Shown here in pieces: positions 15,611-24,998 of a stretch of 52,795 bases of DNA. The notes under the pieces were generated by a model. That model made no database searches. It was not told the DNA's origin and saw only the letters and a program-made list of their open reading frames with translations. Position 1 is the stretch's first letter. Every line of letters begins with the position of its first letter. The translations under genes were made by a program, and so were the position numbers. Source of the stretch: Oscillospiraceae bacterium (GTDB taxonomy: Bacteria > Bacillota > Clostridia > Oscillospirales > Oscillospiraceae); contig SVLZ01000008.1 in assembly GCA_015067665.1 (NCBI GenBank), positions 1 to 52,795 of the forward strand. Direction: 5' to 3'.

Positions 15611-16582
15611 TTGGAAGTAACAATCAAAGATGTAGCGAAATATGCAGGTGTTGGAGTAGGTACTGTTTCGAGAGTTATTAATAACGAAAAAGCAGTCGGA
15701 GAAAAAACCCGGAAAAAAGTGCTTGACGCAATGGCGGCGCTCAACTATTCGCGAAATAATATGGCATTTCGTTTGAGAAAAAATGAAACCCGTATGATCG
15801 CGCTCTTAGTGCCGGTCATCAACCACCCCTTCTTTGCAAAACTGGCATATTATGTGGAAGATGAGGCGGACAAGTTTGGATATTCCGTGCTTTTAGTGTC
15901 TGCCCAACAAAGAGTGGATAAGGAAACGGAGATCATCAAGAAAATTACCCATAGAGAGGTTGACGGTGCTGTTTTCGTTACCCACTATATGCACGAAGAG
16001 GAAAACCTGCAAAACTGTCCCATTGTCTCCATAGACCGTGCCTTTGGCGAAAATATTCCTTATGTTACCAGCGATAACTATGATGCTACGAAAAAGGCGA
16101 TCAAATATATGATCGAGCGCGGTGCGCAAAAGGTCGGCTTTATAGGTTCCAAGCCTTTGGTAAAATCCGAGGTCTTAGAAAGAGAGCGCGCCTACCTTGA
16201 TGTTATGGCGGAATACGGTATGCCAATTCGTATGGTAAACAAGGTTATTCAGCACGGTGAAGAAACGGCGGTTGTAGCAGACTTTATGGAAAAGTATCCG
16301 GACGTAGACAGCGTATTTGTTACGGGCTACACCTTGTCGCAGGTCTTTTATGAGGCCGCGTTGGAGCAAGGTAAAAGGATACCGGAGGAACTGCAAATCG
16401 TTTCTTATGACGGTATTTTCAGACAATGGAGCATTAGCAATATAACCAGCGTCGAGCAGCCTATCGAAGAAATGGCGAGACAGGTAGTAAGATTGCTGAT
16501 TAAAAAAATCCACGGCGAAGAGACCTGCGCCAGAACGGTACTGAAAACAAAATTTGTACTTGGCGCAACCACAAAATTGTAA
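15611..16582 (+). CDS. LacI-family transcriptional regulator of the fructan locus
   Basis: A 323-residue LacI/GalR regulator. I place the start at TTG 15611, with GGGAGG at 15598-15603, rather than at an in-frame TTG at 15596 that overlaps the binding site. The helix-turn-helix is VTIKDVAKYAGVGVGTVSRVINN, followed by the hinge region (LNYSRNNMAFRLRKNETR) and a periplasmic-binding-like effector domain (IALLVPVINHPFFAKLAYYVEDEADKFGY). It sits between the secreted GH32 and the importer genes. Two identical palindromes at 9073 and 9128 in the locus promoter are the obvious targets, and a fructo-oligosaccharide or fructose the likely inducer; both are inferences. The TTG start would keep its level low. 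Confidence 0.92.
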   Translation: MEVTIKDVAKYAGVGVGTVSRVINNEKAVGEKTRKKVLDAMAALNYSRNNMAFRLRKNETRMIALLVPVINHPFFAKLAYYVEDEADKFGYSVLLVSAQQRVDKETEIIKKITHREVDGAVFVTHYMHEEENLQNCPIVSIDRAFGENIPYVTSDNYDATKKAIKYMIERGAQKVGFIGSKPLVKSEVLERERAYLDVMAEYGMPIRMVNKVIQHGEETAVVADFMEKYPDVDSVFVTGYTLSQVFYEAALEQGKRIPEELQIVSYDGIFRQWSISNITSVEQPIEEMARQVVRLLIKKIHGEETCARTVLKTKFVLGATTKL

Positions 16583-16630
16583 AGATTTGTAACAAACAGC
16601 GCAAAGCTGTAAATAAGGAAGGAGATTATT

Positions 16631-17947
16631 ATGAAAAAGCTTTTTACCTCAATTACTTCAATTTTGCTGGCAGTTATGATGCTGCTGGGTATGACCGCCT
16701 GCGGCGGTGATAACGGCAGCGGCGATGGCCCTTCTACGGATGCAGAGGGCAACACCATCGTCAAGATTATGTTCCACGTCGATAAGTCCTCCACAGAAGG
16801 TCAGGCTTATCAGAAGAGAATCAATGCCTTTAACGACGCATACAAGGACAAGAAGATCAAGGCGCAGGCGATCTTCAAGGCACGTAGCGCAGGTGCATCC
16901 GGCTACGAAACCGAGCTTCAGAACAACCAGTTAGAAGGCACCTTGGCAGATATTATCACCTTCGACGCACCTAACACGGCAGCATATGCAAATTCCGGCT
17001 TGCTTCACGACATCAGCAATTTGATTTCCGCAGATGAGCAGGATAAGTTCTATTCTCTGAACAAGTATAATGGCAAGCTCTATGGTCTGCCCATTCAGGA
17101 ATCCAGCGCAGGCTTCTTCTACAACAAAAAGATATTCCGCGATGCAGGCATTGACGTAAGCGGCTTTACTGCAGAAAATCCCTGGACCTTTGAGCAGTTT
17201 AAGGATGTTTGCGCACGACTGAAGAATCACGGTGTTACCGCTGTGGATATGCGCATTGATGCCACCAAGGATGAAACCGCACCTTACCTGCTGTATCCCT
17301 TCATTTACGCAGCAGGCGGCGAATTTGTTTCTGAAGACGGCTATACCGCAACCGGCTATTATAACTCTGCAGCAACAGCGAATGGCTTCCAGTTTATTAA
17401 GGATCTGATTTCCGCAGGCTATACTTCCTACGCAATTGGCGCAACCGATTTCTTTACCGGCAAGGTTGGTATGTATCTGTCCTCCGGTTGGACCATTCCT
17501 GATCTGGACAACAAGTACAGAGAGCAGTTTGCTTCCCGTGACGATTGGGGTCTGCTGCCCTATCCTAAGGGCACGGAGGCTGCAAGTGCAACCGGCAGCT
17601 GGTCTTATGCGATCACCAATAACCACCACGAAGATAAGACTGCGGCATTGGAACTGCTGAAGTGGATGACCTCCGCAGAAAGCTCCAAGGCAATCACTGA
17701 TGCAACCGGTATGATCCCCGCACGCAAGGATGCTGTGAAGGATTATGCAGCAGGTTCTCCCGAATACACGCTGATGAAGCAGCTGGAGCTGAGCGGCAAA
17801 GAACGCCCCGTAACCGTTGCATACCCCACCTTCTCCACCACCTTTAACCAGATCATCGCCGGTTTGGGCAACGGAGATGTTAATCAGCTTTTGAATGCAG
17901 CAACAAGCACCCTGCAGGATGCAATGAATAAAATTAAAGATCGTTGA
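16631..17947 (+). CDS. Sugar ABC importer, substrate-binding lipoprotein (fructan locus)
   Basis: A 438-residue extracellular solute-binding protein of the sugar-specific family 1 (MalE/UgpB type). A lipoprotein signal ends in MTACGG, followed by a Gly/Ser/Asp-rich linker. Typical core segments are LADIITFDAPNTAAYANSG, YGLPIQESSAGFFYNKKIF and SGWTIPDLDNKYREQF, with many aromatic residues for sugar stacking. AAGGAGG precedes the start. Two permease genes follow directly with no ATPase, so the MsmX-like protein at 9217 is the expected partner. The position between two secreted GH32 enzymes argues for fructo-oligosaccharide uptake. Confidence 0.93.
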   Translation: MKKLFTSITSILLAVMMLLGMTACGGDNGSGDGPSTDAEGNTIVKIMFHVDKSSTEGQAYQKRINAFNDAYKDKKIKAQAIFKARSAGASGYETELQNNQLEGTLADIITFDAPNTAAYANSGLLHDISNLISADEQDKFYSLNKYNGKLYGLPIQESSAGFFYNKKIFRDAGIDVSGFTAENPWTFEQFKDVCARLKNHGVTAVDMRIDATKDETAPYLLYPFIYAAGGEFVSEDGYTATGYYNSAATANGFQFIKDLISAGYTSYAIGATDFFTGKVGMYLSSGWTIPDLDNKYREQFASRDDWGLLPYPKGTEAASATGSWSYAITNNHHEDKTAALELLKWMTSAESSKAITDATGMIPARKDAVKDYAAGSPEYTLMKQLELSGKERPVTVAYPTFSTTFNQIIAGLGNGDVNQLLNAATSTLQDAMNKIKDR

Positions 17948-17975
17948 TAGTATTTTTGCTATCCAGAGGTGAAAG

Positions 17976-18947
17976 ATGTTTACAACCTCAATTATTATTT
18001 TAGGAATATTCTTGTGCGCTTTCGGTGGCTTTGTCGTTTACGACTTAGCCACTGCAAAGAAGCATAGAGAAGTTTATCGGGTAAAATCTTCGGCAACAGC
18101 ATATCTTATGCTTTTGCCCGCGGTAATTCTTGCCTTTTTATTTATATTATTACCCATTCTATATTCTTTAGGCTATGCTTTTACCGACTATTACCTATTA
18201 AAACCCAATGACATAAACTTTGTGTTTCTTGAGAATTTCGCCGGCATTTTCAAGGAGATCTCCGCGAAAGGTATGCTTTATAATGCAATAAAGAATACGG
18301 TTACTTTTGTGGTTGGCGTTGTTCCTCTGCAAATCGGTATCGCGTTGCTGCTGGCCCTTTTTGTAAATCGGCCCGGTTTTGGAAGTAAGATATTTAAGGT
18401 TTGCTTTTTTGCGCCGGTTGTGATTTCACTTTCCATTACCGCATTCCTGTGGGAACAAATCTTGGCTCCGGGCGAGGGCGGACTTCTAAACGCAATGTTA
18501 GGTATATTTGGCGTACCTCCTCACGACTGGCTGCGCGATCCGAAAACAGCAATGCCTTGCATCATCGTACTGAGTGCTTGGCAGGGCTGCGGCTATCAAA
18601 TGCTGATCTTCCTCTCCGGCCTTTCCAACATCAGAAAGGATCTGTACGAGGCAGCTGCTTTGGATGGCGCAAATTGGTGGCATAAGTTTTGGCTTGTAAC
18701 TTGGGTTGGCTTGCGCTCTACTTTTGTTTACATACTTATTACTGTGTTTATCGGTGCTTGCAGAATTCTGACGCAACCAATGTTGATGACAGGATATATG
18801 AGCCATACGGTAACGTTGTCCTATTATATGTATAACATTGGTTATACCGAGCGTTGGGTAGGTGAGTCGTCAGCAGTGGCGCTGCTCATGACCATCTTTA
18901 TCGGCGGCATCACGCTTATACAGCGCAGGTTGTTCAGGGAGAAGTAA
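17976..18947 (+). CDS. Sugar ABC importer permease, MalF/UgpA type
   Basis: A 323-residue membrane permease. An extra N-terminal helix (residues about 3-25) precedes the usual six (starting with TAYLMLLPAVILAFLFILLP). The EAA loop that docks the ATPase is EAAALDGANWWHKFWLVTW. Other family marks are LGYAFTDYYLL, NAIKNTVTFVVGVVPLQI and SAWQGCGYQMLIFLSGL. It forms the transmembrane pore together with the next gene, whose start is 2 bases past this stop codon. Confidence 0.93.
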   Translation: MFTTSIIILGIFLCAFGGFVVYDLATAKKHREVYRVKSSATAYLMLLPAVILAFLFILLPILYSLGYAFTDYYLLKPNDINFVFLENFAGIFKEISAKGMLYNAIKNTVTFVVGVVPLQIGIALLLALFVNRPGFGSKIFKVCFFAPVVISLSITAFLWEQILAPGEGGLLNAMLGIFGVPPHDWLRDPKTAMPCIIVLSAWQGCGYQMLIFLSGLSNIRKDLYEAAALDGANWWHKFWLVTWVGLRSTFVYILITVFIGACRILTQPMLMTGYMSHTVTLSYYMYNIGYTERWVGESSAVALLMTIFIGGITLIQRRLFREK

Positions 18948-18948
18948 T

Positions 18949-19866
18949 ATGGATAAACATTTAAGAGATTTACCTAACTTTAGACCGAATCGAATTCCAA
19001 CCAAAAAAACGGTTAAAGAAGTGATTTATCACATTGTTGGAATCATTCTGTCCTTAATATTTATTCTGCCCATACTGTATATGCTGGCAACCTCTACCAA
19101 AAGCGAAGGCGCTTATGCCCAAAGCGTGGGAACGATAAATATGTTTTTGCCGGACTTTGCAAATTCGGGTGTCGCATTTGAAAATTACAAAAGCGTTTTG
19201 CTCAATTACGACATTTGGAAATATGCCATCAACAGCTTAACATATGCGGCCATTGTCATTGTGCTTAATATTTTGGTCAATGGACTTGCAGGCTACGTTA
19301 TGGCAAAGCTTACGTTCCCCGGCAAAAAGCTATTATCCTTTTTGATCATTTTCTTGATCGTTGTACCGGTAGAAACATCGATTATACCCCTTTATTCAAT
19401 CGTTAAAATTATGCTTGGGTTAAAGCAGGAAATGTCTGTTTTGGGTGTAATCCTGCCGGCGACCATCAGCATATTCAACATTTTCTTATTTATGCAATTT
19501 TTCCAGAATATTCCCAAGGAATATGAGGAAGCTGCGCGTATGGATGGCGCAAACACAATGGGGGTATTTTTCAAGGTGATTATGCCCTTGTCAAAACCCA
19601 TATTGGCTACGGTAGCTGTATTCTGTTTTATCGGTGTTTGGAATGACTATCTTTGGCCGTCTATGATACTGCCGTCTGCGGACGACGGTTCCTGGCCGCT
19701 CTTGCCGATCCAAACGGCCCTTATCTCCATAAAGAGTATCGAGGGGATTACTACCGGTGAAATTATGGCTTCTCTGGTCATTACAAGTATACCTATTTTC
19801 GTGACTTATGTCGCAGCACAAAAATACATTGTACAAGGCTTTGGCACGTCCGGGCTTAAGATGTGA
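18949..19866 (+). CDS. Sugar ABC importer permease, MalG/UgpE type
   Basis: A 305-residue permease with six helices. The first is IVGIILSLIFILPILYMLATSTK, typical of the MalG side. The EAA loop is EAARMDGANTMGVFFKVIMPLSKP and the end is KYIVQGFGTSGLKM, close to the usual (V)xGLTxGAVKG tail. It is encoded 2 bases after its partner permease and 6 bases before the second secreted GH32 gene, which indicates one transcript for uptake and depolymerisation. Confidence 0.93.
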   Translation: MDKHLRDLPNFRPNRIPTKKTVKEVIYHIVGIILSLIFILPILYMLATSTKSEGAYAQSVGTINMFLPDFANSGVAFENYKSVLLNYDIWKYAINSLTYAAIVIVLNILVNGLAGYVMAKLTFPGKKLLSFLIIFLIVVPVETSIIPLYSIVKIMLGLKQEMSVLGVILPATISIFNIFLFMQFFQNIPKEYEEAARMDGANTMGVFFKVIMPLSKPILATVAVFCFIGVWNDYLWPSMILPSADDGSWPLLPIQTALISIKSIEGITTGEIMASLVITSIPIFVTYVAAQKYIVQGFGTSGLKM

Positions 19867-19872
19867 GGGCTT

Positions 19873-22392
19873 ATGAAATTTAACAGATTTATTGCATTAT
19901 TAATCGTTTGTGCTACGCTTGGTAGCATAGTATCCGGCTGTGGACAGCCACAAGGCGGACCGAGTGCAGGCGAAGGTGTAAACAGCGATCCTGTACTGCA
20001 TTATTCTCTTGATGAAGCGACCGGCAGCCTTGCGAAGGAATCCGTTAGCGGTGAAGATTACACCATAAACTACGTATTTAACGAGCAAAATGCAGATACG
20101 CTTTTCAAGGAACCCAACGATCCCTTAAGAAGACCCGGTGTAAAGGGCAATGCGCTATATATGGATGGTTTTTCCAATAACATTGTAAACAAGGACTTTA
20201 TCGCACCGTCTTCTGCAATTACTATGTCTGCCTGGGTGGCACCCAGAGTTTTTGAAAACATCGTTCAATACGATGGCGCATCCGATGCCGCAGGTCATAC
20301 CCGTATGACTGCGATCATCAATAAGGGTGACATCGAAATGTGCGAGGGCTTCCTGCTGGGCTACGGAAGACTGGGCATGTGGGGCGTTCAGCTGGCACTC
20401 CACAGCGAGGAGACCGGCGAGGATTTCGTCGTTGGCTTCTATGATCCGATGAATGCCCTTCCTCTGTATCAGTGGTCCCATGTTGCTGTTGCCTTTGATG
20501 GCAACACCGGCTATATCGGTCTGTTCTATAACGGAGAAAAGGCCTATGAAGCACTGATTCCTGAGCTTGTTGCAACCAGCATTATCTACACCGAAGAGCC
20601 TCTGCGCGTAGGCGCTTATGTGAATCCGCAAATTGAGTTTGGTATCAGGAGACAAATGGTTTCCGGCCTTTTGGACGAGGTTCAGATCTACAAGGATGCC
20701 TTGACACCCAAGGAAATTGGCAGCCTGTACAAGGATACCGATTACGAGGGCGTACATCCCTATCTTGACTGGAAGGACATTGCGCTGGACTCCTCTGTTT
20801 ACGAGGGCGACCGTTACCGTCCCCAGTATCACGCACTGCCCCCTGCGGTATGGATGAATGAGCCTCATTCTCCCTTCTACTATAAGGGTATGTACCATGT
20901 GTTCTATCAGCATAACCCCGCTGGCCCCTACTGGTCACAGATCCGTTGGGGACATATCGTCAGTAAGGATATGATCCATTGGGAGTATGTGAAGGACGCT
21001 GTGGTTCCCACTGCAGACATTTGCCCTGAAGGCATTTGGACCGGCGGCGCTTGCATCGGTCCTGACGGTACACCTTGGCTGGCAATTACTGCCGGCACCA
21101 ATTTGTACGGCAATCCCAACCACGGTGGACAGAATGTTGCCTTTGCTCACGCAAAAGATCCCAACGATCCCTACCTGGTTGAATGGGTCGTGGAAGATAA
21201 GCTGGTCATTACCCAGCCCAACGATAACACGCAGGGCGAAAGAGAACAGTTCCGTGATCCTTTCGTTTGGTACGATGACGGTACCTATTATATGATGGTT
21301 TCCACCTCCGTTCCTGGTGCAGGCGGCTCGGCAGTTGTTTACACCTCTGAGGATATGCGGGAATGGGAACACCGTGGCTACCTCTATGAGTGCGATTATG
21401 TCAAATACCCCGAACAGGGCGCACACTGGGAGTGCGTAGTAATGCTCCCCATCAGCACCAAGGACGGCAGCCAAACAAAGTACATTCTGTTTGACTGCCC
21501 CCAGTATACGGTTGACGGCTACACTGTCGAATGCTATTACTGGATCGGCACATTTGATAAGGACACCTGTAGATTTATCCCCGATGACCACCAGCCGAAA
21601 TTGTTCGATCTTGGTAGAGGCGTATATACCGGTCAGAACGGCTTCTGCTTCCTGACCGAAGAGGACATTGCCGCAGGAAAGACCAGCTACGAGCAGGGCA
21701 GATCCATTATTTACGCCATTGCACAGGGTAAGGATGCAGGTACTGCGCAGAACTATACCGCAGGCTGGGCGCACAATTTCGCAATTCCTCTGGAGCTGTG
21801 GCTGTCTGATGACGGCAAGGAAGTCATCCGTGAGCCGATTAAGGAAGTAGAAAGCCTGAGAGAAGAGACACTCTATTCCTACACCGGTACAGGTAAAACC
21901 GCCGATGAGATCAACAGTGAGATTTCCGGCATCCGTGGCGATCTGCTGGAGATCCGTGCAAAGATCGAGCTGGATCCCAAAAGCCCGGAATATTCTGCAG
22001 GTCTGTTCCTGAGATATAATCCAAACACTGTGGATGGAAAGACAGAGAGAACGGAGATCAGATTCTCTAACCACGGCGTTTTGGTGGAAAGAAATCAATC
22101 TTCGCTGCTCGATTACGTAAATCGTCAGCCGAGCCACACTTGGGGTCGTGTTAAGAACGAATATCAGATCACGATCCTCTTAGACCGCTCTATGCTGGAG
22201 GTTTATGTGGACGGCGTTATGAGCTTCACAACAAGAATATATCCGAAATACGGCAACTCTGATTATCTGAGAGTGTTTGATAACAATGCAAACATCAAGT
22301 TTACCGAGCTCAACATTTACCGTATGGGCAGTGCCTACAGTGATACTGTAACACCTCCTTACTACGGCAATATGGGCAACTTGGGTGAATAA
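19873..22392 (+). CDS. Secreted GH32-type lipoprotein with altered catalytic motif
   Basis: An 839-residue lipoprotein (lipobox VSGC) with an N-terminal LamG-like concanavalin module (about 40-285), a GH32 propeller (about 315-650) and a C-terminal beta-sandwich (about 680-820). In the propeller the normal WxNDPNG nucleophile motif reads WMNEPHSPF (327-335), so Asp is replaced by Glu330 and Asn-Gly by His-Ser. The other two acids are present: Asp462 in QFRDPFVW and Glu520 in HWECVVM. The surroundings FYYKGMYHVFYQHNP and WGHIVSKDMIHWEY are normal for GH32. The protein could be a fructan-active enzyme with shifted specificity, for example a transferase-like branch, or a binding protein. It is coded within the importer operon. 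Confidence 0.88.
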   Translation: MKFNRFIALLIVCATLGSIVSGCGQPQGGPSAGEGVNSDPVLHYSLDEATGSLAKESVSGEDYTINYVFNEQNADTLFKEPNDPLRRPGVKGNALYMDGFSNNIVNKDFIAPSSAITMSAWVAPRVFENIVQYDGASDAAGHTRMTAIINKGDIEMCEGFLLGYGRLGMWGVQLALHSEETGEDFVVGFYDPMNALPLYQWSHVAVAFDGNTGYIGLFYNGEKAYEALIPELVATSIIYTEEPLRVGAYVNPQIEFGIRRQMVSGLLDEVQIYKDALTPKEIGSLYKDTDYEGVHPYLDWKDIALDSSVYEGDRYRPQYHALPPAVWMNEPHSPFYYKGMYHVFYQHNPAGPYWSQIRWGHIVSKDMIHWEYVKDAVVPTADICPEGIWTGGACIGPDGTPWLAITAGTNLYGNPNHGGQNVAFAHAKDPNDPYLVEWVVEDKLVITQPNDNTQGEREQFRDPFVWYDDGTYYMMVSTSVPGAGGSAVVYTSEDMREWEHRGYLYECDYVKYPEQGAHWECVVMLPISTKDGSQTKYILFDCPQYTVDGYTVECYYWIGTFDKDTCRFIPDDHQPKLFDLGRGVYTGQNGFCFLTEEDIAAGKTSYEQGRSIIYAIAQGKDAGTAQNYTAGWAHNFAIPLELWLSDDGKEVIREPIKEVESLREETLYSYTGTGKTADEINSEISGIRGDLLEIRAKIELDPKSPEYSAGLFLRYNPNTVDGKTERTEIRFSNHGVLVERNQSSLLDYVNRQPSHTWGRVKNEYQITILLDRSMLEVYVDGVMSFTTRIYPKYGNSDYLRVFDNNANIKFTELNIYRMGSAYSDTVTPPYYGNMGNLGE

Positions 22393-22403
22393 GAGGTGGC
22401 TAT

Positions 22404-24851
22404 ATGCGTAAAAAACGATTACCAATTTTAAGTATTATATGTATAATATGTTTGTGCGTCGGTTTGGCAAGCTGTAAAAGCCCTGAACCACAGTCGCAAG
22501 AGAGCGGAGTTTTGCTAAACGGTGGATTTGAATCGGCTGACCTGTCCGGTTGGACGATCGAATACGGAGATGCTTTCAGCAATGATTGCGTTTCCTCTCA
22601 GAAAAGCTTTATGTTTGCAGACGATGCAAATAACAATATTCTGGCAATTAACCAAACTGGCAACTGGTATCTGACCGGTAAGGGCTTTCACGGCAAGTAT
22701 TCCGGCGCAAGAACCGGCGCACTTCGCTCCACGAATTTCTTTGTGCCTGAGGATGGCGCGGTCAGTCTCAAATTGGCAGGCGGCGCATTAACCGTCGGCA
22801 AGGGTCAGGATGCGCCGCAAAAAGCAAAGGAAAAGCTTTGCTATGTTGGTTTCTATTTGGCTGAAAACGATCAGCTGATCGCAATGCAAACCAATGAGTA
22901 CTTCCATGAGCACACCGAAGAGTATATCATTCCCGAAAGATATGCTGCAGGCGTATATAACACCGACAACTTCTATGAATACTATTTAGATCTGTCGGAA
23001 TATGCAGGCAAAGAAGCTTACATCCGAATCGTCGATAACGATGAGAGCCATTACTACGGTTATCTTGCAGTGGATGACATCAGAATCGGCGACAGCGCAG
23101 ATCCGCAAACAGAAGGCGCTTTCTTTACAAAGGTTATTGATTATGCAACGGAGGCCGAAGCACCTTCCATTCACGAAATCAAAAATGGCGGCTTTGAATT
23201 GGGCTCCCTTGCTGGCTGGACAGTTGTGGAAGGCGATGCCTTCTCCAATGAGGGTGTCAACACCGAAAATGTCTGGTGGAACGAGAACATCACCTATTCC
23301 CGTGACGGAAATTATCATTACGGCAAATATATGCCCTCTGCAACAGGCATTCTGCGGTCTTCTGAATTTGTTTTGGGTGGCTCCGGCTATGTTACCTATA
23401 AGCTTGGCGGCTGTGCAGACAATGGCAAGACCTACATAAGATTTATGGTGAAGCAGGGCGATGAGGCTGTCGAGGTTGCAAAATACTCGAACTTCAAGTT
23501 CTGGAACTACCAGTTCCCCTATGTGCAGAACGGTATGCGTCTTCTGAATATGGTCCAGTATTATGCAGACCTTTCTGCATACATTGGCGAGACGATGTAC
23601 ATCGAAGTGGTCGATATGAATGACTCCAACGACGAGCTGGGCTGTATTACTTTAGATAGCGTTCGGACCTATTGGGAGGAAAAACCCTCTTGGATCGACA
23701 GCGAATCCTTCTTTGTGGATTACAGCTCTGATATTATCATTGAAAGCGAATATCAGGTTGTTAATGGTGGTTTTGAGACTGGCGATCTGACCGGCTGGAC
23801 ATTGGATGGCCAAAAGATCGGTATTGTAACCGGTGCTTCCGGCTGGTGGGGACAGAATCTTCCCTACAACAAGAAGGGCACCTATTTGTTCTCCGGTATT
23901 GTGGATGAAGGCGCCGGTGTACTGGAAAGCAATAAGGGTACTTTGACCAGCTCCGCCTTTACCGTTGGCGGCAGCGGATATATTACCTTCATGCTGGGCG
24001 GTGGCGGCAATCCTCTGGAATGCTACATCTCCGTAATCGATGCCGAGACCGGCGAAGAGGTTGCTCGTTATGCCAACAGTCTGTTCTGTGACAGAGGTAC
24101 TGGTATTATTAACCACGGAAGCAATCTTGCGAATATGGTTATGTACAAGGCTGACCTCTCCGAATTTATGGGCAGAAGCCTGAAGATCCGTATTGTAGAC
24201 AATGCTACGAGCAATTGGGGTCTTCTTACTGCAGATAGCTTTGTAACTTACTATAAAGAGCCAGCGGCTGTGCCTGCAAAGGCAAATCTGGCGAAGCCGA
24301 TTGGTACCGTCCTTGGCAAGGATGACCCCTATCAGGTGCGCAATGGCGATTTTGAAACGGGTGATTTAACAGGCTGGACACTGAGCGGTAAGATCGGCTA
24401 TGTATCCATGCAAGATATCTTCTGGAAAAATGCGAATAAGCCTTATAATAAAGATGGCAGATTCCTGTTTACCGGTATCGAAGATGTTATGGGCAGCATG
24501 GAGGCAGCCAAGGGCACCCTTACAAGTGAAACCTTCACCATTGGCGGCTGCGGCTTTATCACCTTCAAGTTAGGCGGCGGTTATAATCCGGAGTGCTATA
24601 TTGAAATCGTGGATGCCAAGACCGGCGACGCGATCGCAAAGTACCACAACGACAACCACGACAGCAACGAGGGTCGTATGTTCCAGTTCAAGGCAGATTT
24701 GACCAAGTTTATGGGAAAAGAAGTCTACATTCGCGTTGTGGACAATGCAGACAGTGCATGGGGCTGCTTGGCAGTAGACAGCTTTATTACCCATTATCGT
24801 TCTGTGGAAGAACTGCCTGACGCAACACTTATTGATAATAAGCTTGCTTGA
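22404..24851 (+). CDS. Lipoprotein of four tandem carbohydrate-binding-like domains
   Basis: An 815-residue lipoprotein (lipobox LASC) with no catalytic domain that I can see. It consists of four units of about 190 residues starting near residues 35, 258, 450 and 645, each opened by NGGFExGxLxGWT and closed by an IRIVDNxxSxxGxLxxDSFxTYY-like strand. This beta jelly-roll pattern is common among carbohydrate-binding modules of the CBM4/9/22-like fold. Conserved inner parts are GSGYITFMLGGG and YKADLSEFMGRSLKIRIVDN. In a fructan locus it is best read as a surface glycan-binding protein that captures polymer for the two secreted GH32 proteins. Units 3 and 4 are the most alike. Binding to fructan is inferred. 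Confidence 0.85.
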   Translation: MRKKRLPILSIICIICLCVGLASCKSPEPQSQESGVLLNGGFESADLSGWTIEYGDAFSNDCVSSQKSFMFADDANNNILAINQTGNWYLTGKGFHGKYSGARTGALRSTNFFVPEDGAVSLKLAGGALTVGKGQDAPQKAKEKLCYVGFYLAENDQLIAMQTNEYFHEHTEEYIIPERYAAGVYNTDNFYEYYLDLSEYAGKEAYIRIVDNDESHYYGYLAVDDIRIGDSADPQTEGAFFTKVIDYATEAEAPSIHEIKNGGFELGSLAGWTVVEGDAFSNEGVNTENVWWNENITYSRDGNYHYGKYMPSATGILRSSEFVLGGSGYVTYKLGGCADNGKTYIRFMVKQGDEAVEVAKYSNFKFWNYQFPYVQNGMRLLNMVQYYADLSAYIGETMYIEVVDMNDSNDELGCITLDSVRTYWEEKPSWIDSESFFVDYSSDIIIESEYQVVNGGFETGDLTGWTLDGQKIGIVTGASGWWGQNLPYNKKGTYLFSGIVDEGAGVLESNKGTLTSSAFTVGGSGYITFMLGGGGNPLECYISVIDAETGEEVARYANSLFCDRGTGIINHGSNLANMVMYKADLSEFMGRSLKIRIVDNATSNWGLLTADSFVTYYKEPAAVPAKANLAKPIGTVLGKDDPYQVRNGDFETGDLTGWTLSGKIGYVSMQDIFWKNANKPYNKDGRFLFTGIEDVMGSMEAAKGTLTSETFTIGGCGFITFKLGGGYNPECYIEIVDAKTGDAIAKYHNDNHDSNEGRMFQFKADLTKFMGKEVYIRVVDNADSAWGCLAVDSFITHYRSVEELPDATLIDNKLA

Positions 24852-24866
24852 TCGCTTATAAATCAA

Positions 24867-24892
24867 GTCAGGGGCGGAGCTCCGCCCCTGAC
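24867..24892. other. Perfect 26-nt GC-rich palindrome between cistrons
   Basis: GTCAGGGGCGGAG followed by its exact reverse complement CTCCGCCCCTGAC. A very stable RNA hairpin with no T run, so not a classical terminator. It lies between the two repeat-protein genes and may protect or separate messages within the operon. Confidence 0.8.
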
Positions 24893-24998
24893 GAAGAAAG
24901 ATACCTCAAAAAAGCACTTTATGGCGATGCCTTTCAGGGCCGCCTGAGAGTATATGCCCCATACTTACGAAAAAGTATTATTCATGGAGGTAAAAACA

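Noticed and set aside
24867..24892. Terminator that splits the fructan operon
   Set aside because: A strong hairpin, but no T run follows on the plus strand, so it is listed as a hairpin and not as a terminator. The same goes for 27729-27752 and 44988-45017.
24954..24998. Start of the secreted repeat protein at ATG 24954
   Set aside because: It would put a charged 15-residue stretch before the signal peptide; ATG 24999 has GGAGG at the right distance.
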